Part shown: positions 20,573-28,896 of the stretch, in pieces
Layout: each line of letters starts with the position of its first letter
Position numbering within the stretch: position 1 is the stretch's first letter
DNA from: an uncultured Schlesneria sp.
GTDB taxonomy: Bacteria > Planctomycetota > Planctomycetia > Planctomycetales > Planctomycetaceae
Assembly: GCA_903911795.1 (NCBI GenBank)
Contig: CAIWEX010001040.1
Span: forward strand, 1 to 34,071
DNA length: 34,071 nt
Direction of reading: 5' to 3'
Position numbers and translations under genes: made by a program
The notes under the pieces: model-generated
Database searches by the model: none
Seen by the model: the letters and a program-made list of their open reading frames with translations, nothing else
What the model was told of the DNA's origin: nothing

Positions 20573-22345
20573 TCAGTTCTTCGGTGCCTGCTTGTCCTCG
20601 GCTGGCTTTACTGTCGCATCTTTCGCCTTGTCTTCTACTTTTGCGACGGCTGGCTTGAGTGCAGCACGCAGCTTCGGAATCTCAACATAGGATGAGACCA
20701 CTGCTGCCGTCAGGAAAAATACCCCTCCCAGGACCAGCAGCATTCGACGGGCAATGCTGGGGCGCAAGGCAGGCGGTAACAAAACCGTATTGATGACCGC
20801 GACGTGCAGACTGCTGAATCCGAGCGCGTAGTTGTAGATCATTCCAGAGAAGATCAGCAAGACGTCCGCTTTGACAAACGAAAGCATCACCAACCCGAGT
20901 CCAGCATAAATGCACAGGACGCCGAAATAGAGCTTGCCGATATGCTTCGTATCCCACGAACGCAGGAACGGCAATGCCGTCCAGCAGACATCGACCCATC
21001 GCCGCAGCACACCGTCAGCCGTGGAGGCCATGCTCGTCGCCAGGACCAGAAACCCGCAGAACAGCGTCAGACTCCAGAACGAATGGTTCAGGAACGAGCG
21101 ACGAATCTGTTGCTTACCGTCGGTCCCCTGAGTTATTTCCGCCTTGCCACCGACCGCTTCACCGACCCCGTCCGCGGTCATGGCAGCCGCCTGATTCTTG
21201 TCCTTCAAGTCGGTCCCACGTGGCAAGAATTGCACCGAAAGCATACTCGGCAATGCCAGCCCCAGAAAACACGCAGGAAGCCACAGCCAGATCTGTTCCC
21301 GTTCGATATGCCAGACCCATCGCTTCCAGCGTTCCAGTGATTCTTTTGTGACCTGGAAAACCATGCCCACATGCGACAATTCGATGGCGTGGCCACCGAC
21401 AATACTGGGGATGGCCCCAACGTGCCGCCCCATTCCCCAGCCCTGTTCGCGTGTAAAGTTACTGATCGGAGTATTGGTCAATCCGCCGTTCCCCGAGATC
21501 GCAATCATGGAAACAAGGATACCAATCATTGACAGGTCGAGACGTGGAAAGAGTCGTCCTTGAGCCCAACTTGAGGAGATGTTTTCAACCTTCGGCTTGT
21601 GAGGACTTTCCCCTTCGTCCTGCTTCCCGTTACCGTTCAAGTCTTCATCGGCAATCACAGGGAAGTTACCGAACTTGAAGAAACCCGAGCCGATTTCAGT
21701 CCATGTATCCAGTCGCGAATAAAACACCGCGAGGAATATGAGAAAACCCATCACGACGATCAGCTTGAACGTCATAATCGCTTTCAATGAATTGTAGACC
21801 TTGCCGCCGATCGTGAGCGGTAGCAGCAAGAGGATGAACAGTACGCACGACAGAACGGCGAGCAGCGACGAATCTGACGCACTGGGAAGGCGTCCTAGAT
21901 ACAATGCTGCCGCCGGAATCGCCGCGTTTGATGCCAGATAGGGCAGAAATGAACCGAAATCCAGAATCAGATAGATTCCCAGCCAGAACATCGGGCCTGG
22001 CAGCGTTCGAAATTTCCCGGTAAAAATCGGTTCGCCCGTGTACAGGGTGTACCGGCTGATTTCGATGTTATAGACAACCTGGCCGAGGATGCTGAGGGTC
22101 GACAGCCACAGGAGCGCACCCCCATATTTCGCTGTGACAAGCGGGCCGGTCAGCCATTCGCCGCCACCGATGGCAGCCGCGGCCATCACCATGCTTGGAC
22201 CGATGAATGCCGTCCAGTTCCGCAACTGAAATACAGGAGCCTCAGGAAGTTCGCCCGCATCCCACTGGGGCATGACCTGCGAACCTGGATGCGGTGGCAC
22301 AAAATCTGCGGATGGCTGGGAAGGGAGCGCGTTCGAATCGGTCAT
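20573..22345 (-). CDS. Nramp-like (divergent) transporter
   Basis: FIGPSMVMAAAAIGGGEWLTGPLVTAKYGGALLWLSTLSILGQ; about 11-12 hydrophobic segments; the ORF 5' extension to 22417 is probably untranslated. Confidence 0.88.
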   Translation of the reverse strand: MTDSNALPSQPSADFVPPHPGSQVMPQWDAGELPEAPVFQLRNWTAFIGPSMVMAAAAIGGGEWLTGPLVTAKYGGALLWLSTLSILGQVVYNIEISRYTLYTGEPIFTGKFRTLPGPMFWLGIYLILDFGSFLPYLASNAAIPAAALYLGRLPSASDSSLLAVLSCVLFILLLLPLTIGGKVYNSLKAIMTFKLIVVMGFLIFLAVFYSRLDTWTEIGSGFFKFGNFPVIADEDLNGNGKQDEGESPHKPKVENISSSWAQGRLFPRLDLSMIGILVSMIAISGNGGLTNTPISNFTREQGWGMGRHVGAIPSIVGGHAIELSHVGMVFQVTKESLERWKRWVWHIEREQIWLWLPACFLGLALPSMLSVQFLPRGTDLKDKNQAAAMTADGVGEAVGGKAEITQGTDGKQQIRRSFLNHSFWSLTLFCGFLVLATSMASTADGVLRRWVDVCWTALPFLRSWDTKHIGKLYFGVLCIYAGLGLVMLSFVKADVLLIFSGMIYNYALGFSSLHVAVINTVLLPPALRPSIARRMLLVLGGVFFLTAAVVSSYVEIPKLRAALKPAVAKVEDKAKDATVKPAEDKQAPKN

Positions 22346-22387
22346 AAATGTCGCTCGTGCGGAAGAGTCGTCAAATAAAATGCCATT

Positions 22388-22407
22388 CCGCCCTCGAACG
22401 AGGGCGG
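22388..22407 (-). promoter_or_regulatory. Perfect short hairpin in the leader of the Nramp-like gene
   Basis: CCGCCCTCG-AA-CGAGGGCGG: 9-bp perfect stem about 45 nt upstream of the inferred start codon. Confidence 0.35.
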
Positions 22408-22561
22408 TACGAACCATTGATGGTAGTCATCAGTGGCACCGGATGCGAGCATCAACAGTGGCGAATCGGTGAATCGCTGCGACGTCTCACCAAAACGAAA
22501 TCTTTTGGGAAACAGTCGCGTTCCGTTGATTGGACACACAACGTAAGGTTCCGGATGGATA

Positions 22562-25060
22562 TCAGCGTAATTGCCCGTTTTTGAAGGGAGAAACCGTGAG
22601 CACCCCGTCGGGACTGATCTCACACCGGACCGCTCCAAATCGTGCTGTTGTCAGCACTTGAGTTTCTGAACCAAATTGCGATGTCAGACGATCTCGAACG
22701 CCATCGTCGCGACAGCTCACAATCAACCATTCCGGAGTCGCCCAGCGGGCCAGATCTCGTGAATTCGCAGCCAGACTCCCGTGATGTGGCGACAGCAGGA
22801 TATCCGCATGGAGACGCTCAGATTTCAGCAGTCGAACGAGGCCATCTTTTTCGATGTCGCCGGTCAACACAATCCGCTTGTCAGCATAAGTCACGCACAG
22901 CACGAGGCTATTGGCATTATCCGACTTGGCGACGAAATCGACCGAGGGATGCAGCACGCTGATTTCGACGCTCGGATCAAGTTCTAACGTTTGTTCCGCA
23001 GCAAGCAGTTGAATGGATGTTCCTGCTGCCGCGGATCGTTCAATCGCTACAGCAACGGGCGGCTGAGTCCAGTCGAGAAATGTGCGGTTGACCAGTAACG
23101 TCCGGGTCGGCACGATTTCCACCAGTTCAGGGACTGCATTGCAGTGGTCCGCATCGGCATGTGAAACCACGATCGCGTCGAGACGCGATTTTCCTGAGGA
23201 CCAGATCGCGGCCTCGATGGAACGCGCCGTCCGAGTTCCACCGCTCATTCCGCCTGCGTCATACAGCAGCGATTGACCATTCGGGAGTTCCAGCAGGACG
23301 CTGAGTCCGTGTCCAACCGACAGGACGGTACAACGGAGCCCCTTCGCCTCCCCCGGTTGCAACGAGACCGCCAGTCCAATCACCGACCAGACCAGCGCCG
23401 CTCGCGCCGACCAGAAGATCCTCCCGTACCACTGATCGACAATGGCAAAGGAGACCGTCAGGGTATAAAAGCCAATCATCCACCACAGGGGCGGTGCCGT
23501 GACGTAGGTGTGCCCCAGATCAAATGTGGCGGCCTGGATGATGGACAAGAACCAGTTGAGCGTCACATCAAACGGAGCTCCCAGGATTCCAAAGATATCT
23601 GGTGAGACCAGGCCGAGGAGCAGAAACGAATAGCCCAGCCAGAACATCAGGGTAATCAACGGGCTCAGCAGCACATTCAAGACGAACCCGATGGGAGAAA
23701 CCAGATGAAATTGCGAAGCAATCAGCGGTGAGGTCATCACCCAGACACCGATGCTGACGATGTATCCTTCGACAAGCGATCGAAACAGCCAGTTCCAACC
23801 TGTGCGCCAGAGGGATCTCGTGCCGATCGGTTCGTTGTCTGACTCCAGTGGTATACGGAACGATTTCAAGAAACTGGTGGTCAGCAGGATCGAGCAGACG
23901 GCAACGAACGAAAGCTGCGCGCCGGAGTTGAACAAGTCACACGGATTCCACGCCAGAACAAGGATGGCCGCCAATGCTAGCGAATTCCATTGAGACGTAT
24001 TCCGACCAATCAACTGACCAGTCGCCAGCACAGCAGCGACGATCGTGGCTCGAACGACTGGCGGATTGGCATCCGTGATCAAGGCGTATGTCGGCAACAG
24101 AATGAGGACGGCACCCAGTGAAATCCGTGGTGATGCGCGCAGCAGTCGACAAACAAACCAGAGCCAACTCCAGAGCAATCCCACGTTCATCCCCGAAATC
24201 GCCAGGACGTGAAGAGTCCCGCTTTCCGCAAACGCTCGCCTGAGATCACGATCCAGTTCGACGCGAGTTCCGAGGAGCAGCGACTGTGCAACAACGGCAG
24301 TTCGCGGCGACAAACGGCTGGTCATCAAGTCTTCGGCACGACGGCGGATGGCTGCCCGCACGACAATCAACCAGTCAACAACAGATCGCTCGCGTCCCTG
24401 GATCTGAATTGCGTCGACGTGTTCAACAGCCAGTGATGCATGAAGCCCCTGTGCTCGCATCCATTGTCGATAATCGAATTCACCTGGATTGGCAGGCTCA
24501 TTCGGGAGAACGATTTTGCCAATGACTTCGATCAGATCTCCAACTGCCAGGCTTTCGAGTTTCCCGTCAACGGACATTCGAACTCGACCCGTTAGCGGGG
24601 TCATTCCCTCAGCGCCACCGATGAGTGAACGGCACTCAACAACAGTCAGTGTTCGCTCGGGGGCTCGCCACGGCACGCTGTCATCAGGTTCTGAAATCAG
24701 AATCAACGGCGCCTGCAAGACCTTGGCCTGAAGCCGAACAAGCCGACCTTGGTCCACGGCCCACGCGGCAATCTGATTTTCAGAAGTACAGGACCAGCAC
24801 CAGTGGTGCCAGCATCCCCCAAGAGTGCCGCATGCGACCAAAATCACGAGTGAAGAAATGAGCCGCCAACGAAATGCGATAGAAATACCGGATACAAGCA
24901 CCAGCGACGCCGTCGCAATCCACCACGTTGACCACGAAATCGCTGCCATTCGATCCGCAATGATCCCGAAGGCGATCGCACACAAGACAGGTAACGCCGG
25001 ACTTCGTCGGATGCGGTCTATTCCGCGAGCGTCGGCAGAAGGTTCGAACACATGCAACAT
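22562..25060 (-). CDS. comEC: ComEC/Rec2 family DNA-uptake protein (Competence plus metallo-beta-lactamase-like domains)
   Basis: ESGTLHVLAISGMNVGLLWSWLWF; NSGAQLSFVAVCSILL; C-terminal SHADADHCNAVPELVE and LLSPHHGSLAANS. Confidence 0.95.
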   Translation of the reverse strand: MLHVFEPSADARGIDRIRRSPALPVLCAIAFGIIADRMAAISWSTWWIATASLVLVSGISIAFRWRLISSLVILVACGTLGGCWHHWCWSCTSENQIAAWAVDQGRLVRLQAKVLQAPLILISEPDDSVPWRAPERTLTVVECRSLIGGAEGMTPLTGRVRMSVDGKLESLAVGDLIEVIGKIVLPNEPANPGEFDYRQWMRAQGLHASLAVEHVDAIQIQGRERSVVDWLIVVRAAIRRRAEDLMTSRLSPRTAVVAQSLLLGTRVELDRDLRRAFAESGTLHVLAISGMNVGLLWSWLWFVCRLLRASPRISLGAVLILLPTYALITDANPPVVRATIVAAVLATGQLIGRNTSQWNSLALAAILVLAWNPCDLFNSGAQLSFVAVCSILLTTSFLKSFRIPLESDNEPIGTRSLWRTGWNWLFRSLVEGYIVSIGVWVMTSPLIASQFHLVSPIGFVLNVLLSPLITLMFWLGYSFLLLGLVSPDIFGILGAPFDVTLNWFLSIIQAATFDLGHTYVTAPPLWWMIGFYTLTVSFAIVDQWYGRIFWSARAALVWSVIGLAVSLQPGEAKGLRCTVLSVGHGLSVLLELPNGQSLLYDAGGMSGGTRTARSIEAAIWSSGKSRLDAIVVSHADADHCNAVPELVEIVPTRTLLVNRTFLDWTQPPVAVAIERSAAAGTSIQLLAAEQTLELDPSVEISVLHPSVDFVAKSDNANSLVLCVTYADKRIVLTGDIEKDGLVRLLKSERLHADILLSPHHGSLAANSRDLARWATPEWLIVSCRDDGVRDRLTSQFGSETQVLTTARFGAVRCEISPDGVLTVSPFKNGQLR

Positions 25061-25279
25061 GCTTCGAGTTCCGTACTTTGTTTTTTGCCGCCTCGAATTC
25101 TCAGCTTAAAGTATCAATGGCGAACTGCGACGGAAAGTCGAAATCGAGGAACGCTCCGCGTTAATGATTTTTTCCTCTTTTCTCTGCATCTGCTACGTTT
25201 GGGTCCTTAGAGCGCATTGCATTTTACTGTATCGCGAAGTTGGAGAAGACCGTAAATTCAGGGGATCTTGGAGGGAACC

Positions 25280-25402
25280 ATAAGAGTCTATTCGAAGGAG
25301 TTTCGCCGCGAGGTGCTGTCGGCGTGTGGCGGCAGGCAATGGATCCGAAAAGCGGCCACATCACCAACAGATCCACGAAACGCTATGCCGAAACCACTTT
25401 AG
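25280..25402 (+). pseudogene. Remnant of the N-terminus of an IS630-type transposase
   Basis: Translation from ATA at 25280: (I)RVYSKEFRREVLSACGGRQWIRKAA..., resembling the helix-turn-helix start of IS630 transposases; ATG replaced by ATA and the reading is lost by the TAG at 25400-25402. Confidence 0.55.
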
Positions 25403-25408
25403 ATCCCG

Positions 25409-25485
25409 GAGCCGCGACCGCCAGGGAGCGGTCTTCCTCTTCCATCGCACACGCCAACCCAACCGCTCACTCACGGTCGCGGCTC
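25409..25485. repeat. 24-bp imperfect inverted repeat pair (25409-25432 / 25462-25485)
   Basis: GAGCCGCGACCGCCAGGGAGCGGT versus ACCGCTCACTCACGGTCGCGGCTC, 21/24 complementary. Confidence 0.8.
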
Positions 25486-25670
25486 GATGCGTTGGGCGCT
25501 GCCGCTTTTAATGCCGCGACACTTAACTGTCATGCGCGCTAGGCAGGGCGAAAAAATAACTTTTACAATTTGGGAGGCCATGCCATGAACCTCACGCCCG
25601 CTTCGCTGAAGGTGCCAGAACGCAAAGTATTCAGGCAACCCAGGTATCGCATCTCCCCAACCACTTCCTA

Positions 25671-25708
25671 TCTTTGCGTCTTCGCGTCTTTGCGTGAGTC
25701 CCTCTTTC
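25671..25708. repeat. GCGTCTT-periodic sequence (also seen in related form at 3446-3480)
   Basis: TCTTTGCGTCTTCGCGTCTTTGCGTGAGTCCCTCTTTC; other copy TCCTTGCGTTTTGCGCCTCTGCGTTTCCTTCCCCA. Confidence 0.6.
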
Positions 25709-25768
25709 ATCCGCGTCTCAAGGTGTGATCGACCGCCAACAAGCGGCTCGGCCTGATGTTCAGCTTCG

Positions 25769-25834
25769 GACAGGGTGGCCGGGACTGGTGCGTCTTCGCG
25801 AAGCCCCGGAATGTGCTATCCACGCGAAGATCGG
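25769..25834 (+). repeat. Dispersed repeat family C, copy C1
   Basis: GGTGGCCGGGACTGGTGCGTCTTCGCGAAGCCCCGGAATGTGCTATCCACGCGAAGATCGG; near-identical to 31549-31610 and to the complement of about 32995-33051. Confidence 0.85.
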
Positions 25835-25904
25835 GGCTTCCCTTCGGTCCAGCCAACAGGAATTCACTGGTGACGGTCGACCCACATTGCACACGAGCTC
25901 GTGG

Positions 25905-26014
25905 GGTAGCTCGATTTGCTTCAAGCCGGGGGCCGAAGATCCAAGAAACCTCAAGCCGACATTTGACAAGGTTTAGCGTGACTCGTACATCGGCGCTCGG
26001 TTTGAAGTTTCTTG
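25905..26014 (+). repeat. Dispersed repeat family D, copy D1, with internal inverted repeat
   Basis: CTCAAGCCGACATTTGACAAGGTTTAGCG (25950-25978) identical to 27391-27419; arms CAAGAAACCTCAAGCCGA (25942-25959) and TCGGTTTGAAGTTTCTTG (25997-26014). Confidence 0.88.
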
Positions 26015-26107
26015 TGCTGGTGAATGGCAGATGGATTTACCCCTGCTCCTTCGAGCCGCATGACTCCAATAATCAGTCCCATTCGCTTGTGATTTTCCGA
26101 ATGACCA

Positions 26108-26953
26108 TCAGAAGGCAGCACATAGCCACGCGATATCTGCGACAAACATCCGGCCCATTACCAGCAAAAGAAACAGCATGCCGACATAGGTCGCCATGAT
26201 TGCAAAATTCTCGGGGCGTTTGCCAAGTACGAACTCGATGATCAAAAACACAAGATGGCCACCATTCAAGCAGGGTATCGGCAAAAGATTAGCTATTCCC
26301 ACTCCGAAAACGGTCACGCCAAAACAGGTCGTCCAGGCTGTCCATGAATAAAGTCCGGCGGAACCGAGTGTTGAAACCCAACCAATAAAACCGCCCCAGC
26401 CTTTCAATGATGCTAATGTTACGACGCGAATCGAGTACTCAAGCACGGTTGACTCGAACAGCAACTTCTGGCCGCCCCACGTTGAAGGGGCTTGAGCGAT
26501 CGTCAAATGCGGCACTGCATTTCTATTCCACTGTTGCGGTAAACCGCGGTCAACGACCACTTGATCTCCGGCAGCGAGAATGGAAATTGCCACACAAATC
26601 AACCCGATGACGATCGAACTAAGTGGTCCGATTAAAAAGATTGCGGCACGTCTGGGGATTGAGAGGTCGCTGTAACGCCCTCGCGGCACATCGACTGCCC
26701 CGTCAACTTCGGAAGCGTCACCGGATTCTTCGACGTCCCCCAGGAATTTAGTGTGGCCTCCTATGGGAATCGCGCTGAGTCGGCATTCGACACCGCTGAT
26801 TGTCTTTTCAAAGATGACGGGACCAAAACCGACCGAAATGCTTTCGACAGTCGCTCCAACCCACCTGCCTACAACGGCCAGGGAAATGACATAAATCGCC
26901 TGTGTTAGTCCGAATGCTAACGCAGTCAACAGCGATGCAATCAACCAATCCAT
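26108..26953 (-). CDS. M50 / site-2-protease-like membrane protein lacking catalytic motifs (probable pseudoprotease)
   Basis: GRWVGATVESISVGFGPVIFEKTISGVECRLSAIPIGGHTKFLGD; RRAAIFLIGPLSSIVIG; ANLLPIPCLNGGHLVFLIIEFVLGKRP; HExxH position reads YVISL. Confidence 0.85.
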   Translation of the reverse strand: MDWLIASLLTALAFGLTQAIYVISLAVVGRWVGATVESISVGFGPVIFEKTISGVECRLSAIPIGGHTKFLGDVEESGDASEVDGAVDVPRGRYSDLSIPRRAAIFLIGPLSSIVIGLICVAISILAAGDQVVVDRGLPQQWNRNAVPHLTIAQAPSTWGGQKLLFESTVLEYSIRVVTLASLKGWGGFIGWVSTLGSAGLYSWTAWTTCFGVTVFGVGIANLLPIPCLNGGHLVFLIIEFVLGKRPENFAIMATYVGMLFLLLVMGRMFVADIAWLCAAF

Positions 26954-27212
26954 CGTATTTCAGTCCGTTCTCGATGGGGAAATGACAAATGACTTTTGAT
27001 ACGTAGGAAGGTGCCAACACCTGTTAACGTCATCCCATTGCCGCCAAGTGACTTTCACTTGAGTGCGCCCGACCGGCAATTCTGGCGATTTCGATCAATA
27101 GTGCGGTCATCGCGGCTGTGCAACACGCGCAATTATATATTGGATGCACGTCTTTGCCACACAAAAACCCCGATCATTGCGAAACAGCACGCTGAACGAT
27201 CGGCAGCTACGG

Positions 27213-27333
27213 CGGGGTGGCAGGGTCAGGTGCGAAGCGGATGGCCCTGAAAGCTTGAGCGTGTACTCCCGCTCGGGGCCTTCCTGTTGGTTCAACCCTG
27301 GCCTGCCAGCCACGGTGATCGAATGACAACCGC
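27213..27333 (+). repeat. Dispersed repeat family A, copy A1
   Basis: CGGGGTGGCAGGGTCAGGTGCGAAGCGGATGGCCCTGAAAG...CTGCCAGCCACGGTGATCGAATGACAAC. Confidence 0.85.
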
Positions 27334-27339
27334 ACATCA

Positions 27340-27453
27340 CGGCAGGGTGGCCCGGCTTGCCTCAATCCGGGGGCCGAAGGTCCACGAAATCTCAAGCCGA
27401 CATTTGACAAGGTTTAGCGAGCATCGGGGCTCGGCTTGAAGTTTCTTGTGCTT
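27340..27453 (+). repeat. Dispersed repeat family D, copy D2, contiguous with A1
   Basis: GGCAGGGTGGCCCGGCTTGCCTCAATCCGGGGGCCGAAGGTCCACGAAATCTCAAGCCGACATTTGACAAGGTTTAGCG...TCGGCTTGAAGTTTCTTGTGCTT; arms 27386-27400 / 27431-27445. Confidence 0.88.
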
Positions 27454-27503
27454 CGCACCGAGCTTGTAGCAAGCTGGGCCCACATCGCCAAGGCCAGGGT
27501 CAA

Positions 27504-27905
27504 TCAACCCTGCGCCGGCGGCGGGGCGCCGTGCTTCCGGATATATGCATCTCGCAACTCGCGAGTATATTCTGCCATATTCTGGCCTGTCTCGGTCCAA
27601 AACAACTCTTCCTCTGGGATGTGCTCACCACAGCCACAACAGAACGAACCAGCACCGTAGAGGAACGGGTTGACCAGATAGCTTCGGATGATCTCCTCGG
27701 GCATGCGCGTGACCACACCGCATTTCGGGTGGCGGTAGCACTGTGGGACGCCGGCCAGCGTCCCCTCGTAACGACCGGTCGGATGGAGCGTGACGTACTC
27801 GTTCTGCTGCCCGTCAGGTCGCAGCGCCTGGTGGTTTTCCTTATGGCCAGAATAAAAGAAGCGGAAAACCCGTTGATGACAGTACGGACACCGAATGAAA
27901 AGCAT
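27504..27905 (-). CDS. Conserved-looking Cys-rich zinc-ribbon hypothetical protein
   Basis: MLFIRCPYCHQRVFRFFYSGHKENHQALRPDGQQNEYVTLHPTGRYEGTLAGVPQCYRHPKCGVVTRMPEEIIRSYLVNPFLYGAGSFCCGCGEHIPEEELFWTETGQNMAEYTRELRDAYIRKHG. Confidence 0.75.
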   Translation of the reverse strand: MLFIRCPYCHQRVFRFFYSGHKENHQALRPDGQQNEYVTLHPTGRYEGTLAGVPQCYRHPKCGVVTRMPEEIIRSYLVNPFLYGAGSFCCGCGEHIPEEELFWTETGQNMAEYTRELRDAYIRKHGAPPPAQG

Positions 27906-28230
27906 TGACTGCCTTCGGGCATAAGGTCTCGTGCGTCTGGAGACCGATATTGGCATCCGCCTGCCGCCGAACGTTCAAGGCAACGGGAACAGTGCTCCGT
28001 TTCCCATTGACTGTCTCGTTCGGCCATTTTTGTACCGTAAGGGCAACCACGAATCAAACAAATTGAACGAACCCTGATCGTACACCACGAAATGTGTCGT
28101 GCCACGTTGTGCCAAGGGGAGGATGTTGAAAGATTTTCCTGATGACGCCATGATTCCGAAGCGACTGGTACATTGATTCCCCAAAGGAAAATCCGATGCG
28201 TGCAGAGGAAACGAGACTGGCAATTCGTCA

Positions 28231-28350
28231 GCGGGGTGGCAGGGTCGGGAGCGAAGCGGATGGCCCTGAAAGTTTGAGTGTCCCCTCTGTTTCGGGACCT
28301 TCCCGTTGATCCCGTTCTGGCCATCCTGCCACCATGATCGAATGACAACA
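28231..28350 (+). repeat. Dispersed repeat family A, copy A2
   Basis: CGGGGTGGCAGGGTCGGGAGCGAAGCGGATGGCCCTGAAAG...; bounded by GGTGGCAGG (28235-28243) and CCTGCCACC (28325-28333). Confidence 0.85.
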
Positions 28351-28405
28351 GACCCCATCACGAATAACTAAACATCCACTTTGAACCACTGCGAAGGCCA
28401 AGTTT

Positions 28406-28783
28406 ATGTCAAACCTCCGTTGGATTATGGTGACTCTATTTGTGATTTTCTCTGGCATCGCTCAGGCCGATGAGCCGGCTGAACCGAAGCTCGGTCGATA
28501 CAACGTGCGGTCATACGGAGCATCGAACCGCCCACCAATTTTTCTGGGCCATTTCGTGCTCGAAGAGGGTGGAAAATACAAGGTACATCTGCCCGGTGGT
28601 CGACTCGTGGGAGAGGGGACTTACGAGTTTGACAAAGAGAAAAAAGAAGTGAAATGGCTCACAGGAAAATACAAGGATGAGGGCTGGACGGGTCGAGTGC
28701 TCGTCGCAAGTGACGATAAATCACTTGTCATCTGGCTGAGACCAACAACTCGGGCGACGCACGTTCCAGATGAAAAGAAGTGA
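28406..28783 (+). CDS. Small secreted hypothetical protein
   Basis: Signal peptide MSNLRWIMVTLFVIFSGIAQA|DEPAEPKLGRYNV...; lipocalin-like strands GGKYKVHLPGGRLVGEGTYEFDKEKKEVKWLTGKYKDEGW. Confidence 0.7.
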   Translation: MSNLRWIMVTLFVIFSGIAQADEPAEPKLGRYNVRSYGASNRPPIFLGHFVLEEGGKYKVHLPGGRLVGEGTYEFDKEKKEVKWLTGKYKDEGWTGRVLVASDDKSLVIWLRPTTRATHVPDEKK

Positions 28784-28896
28784 ATTGTGGGCGAGGCGCC
28801 CTGTTCGGCTGACGGGGCAGACTCAGCAACGATGCGTGTGGAAACGAGCGACCAAGATAGCGTAACGAGCCGGCATTACTCTGCAGAAGAAAGACC

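Noticed and set aside
25760-27410. Two minus-strand ORFs both starting MSNVGLRF (25760..25969 and 27207..27410)
   Set aside because: The shared N-terminus is just the family D repeat read in one frame; not evidence of a protein family.
27500-28348. 282-aa minus-strand ORF overlapping the zinc-ribbon gene
   Set aside because: Arg/Ser-rich shadow frame of 27504..27905 plus repeat A2; no plausible domain or hydrophobic core.
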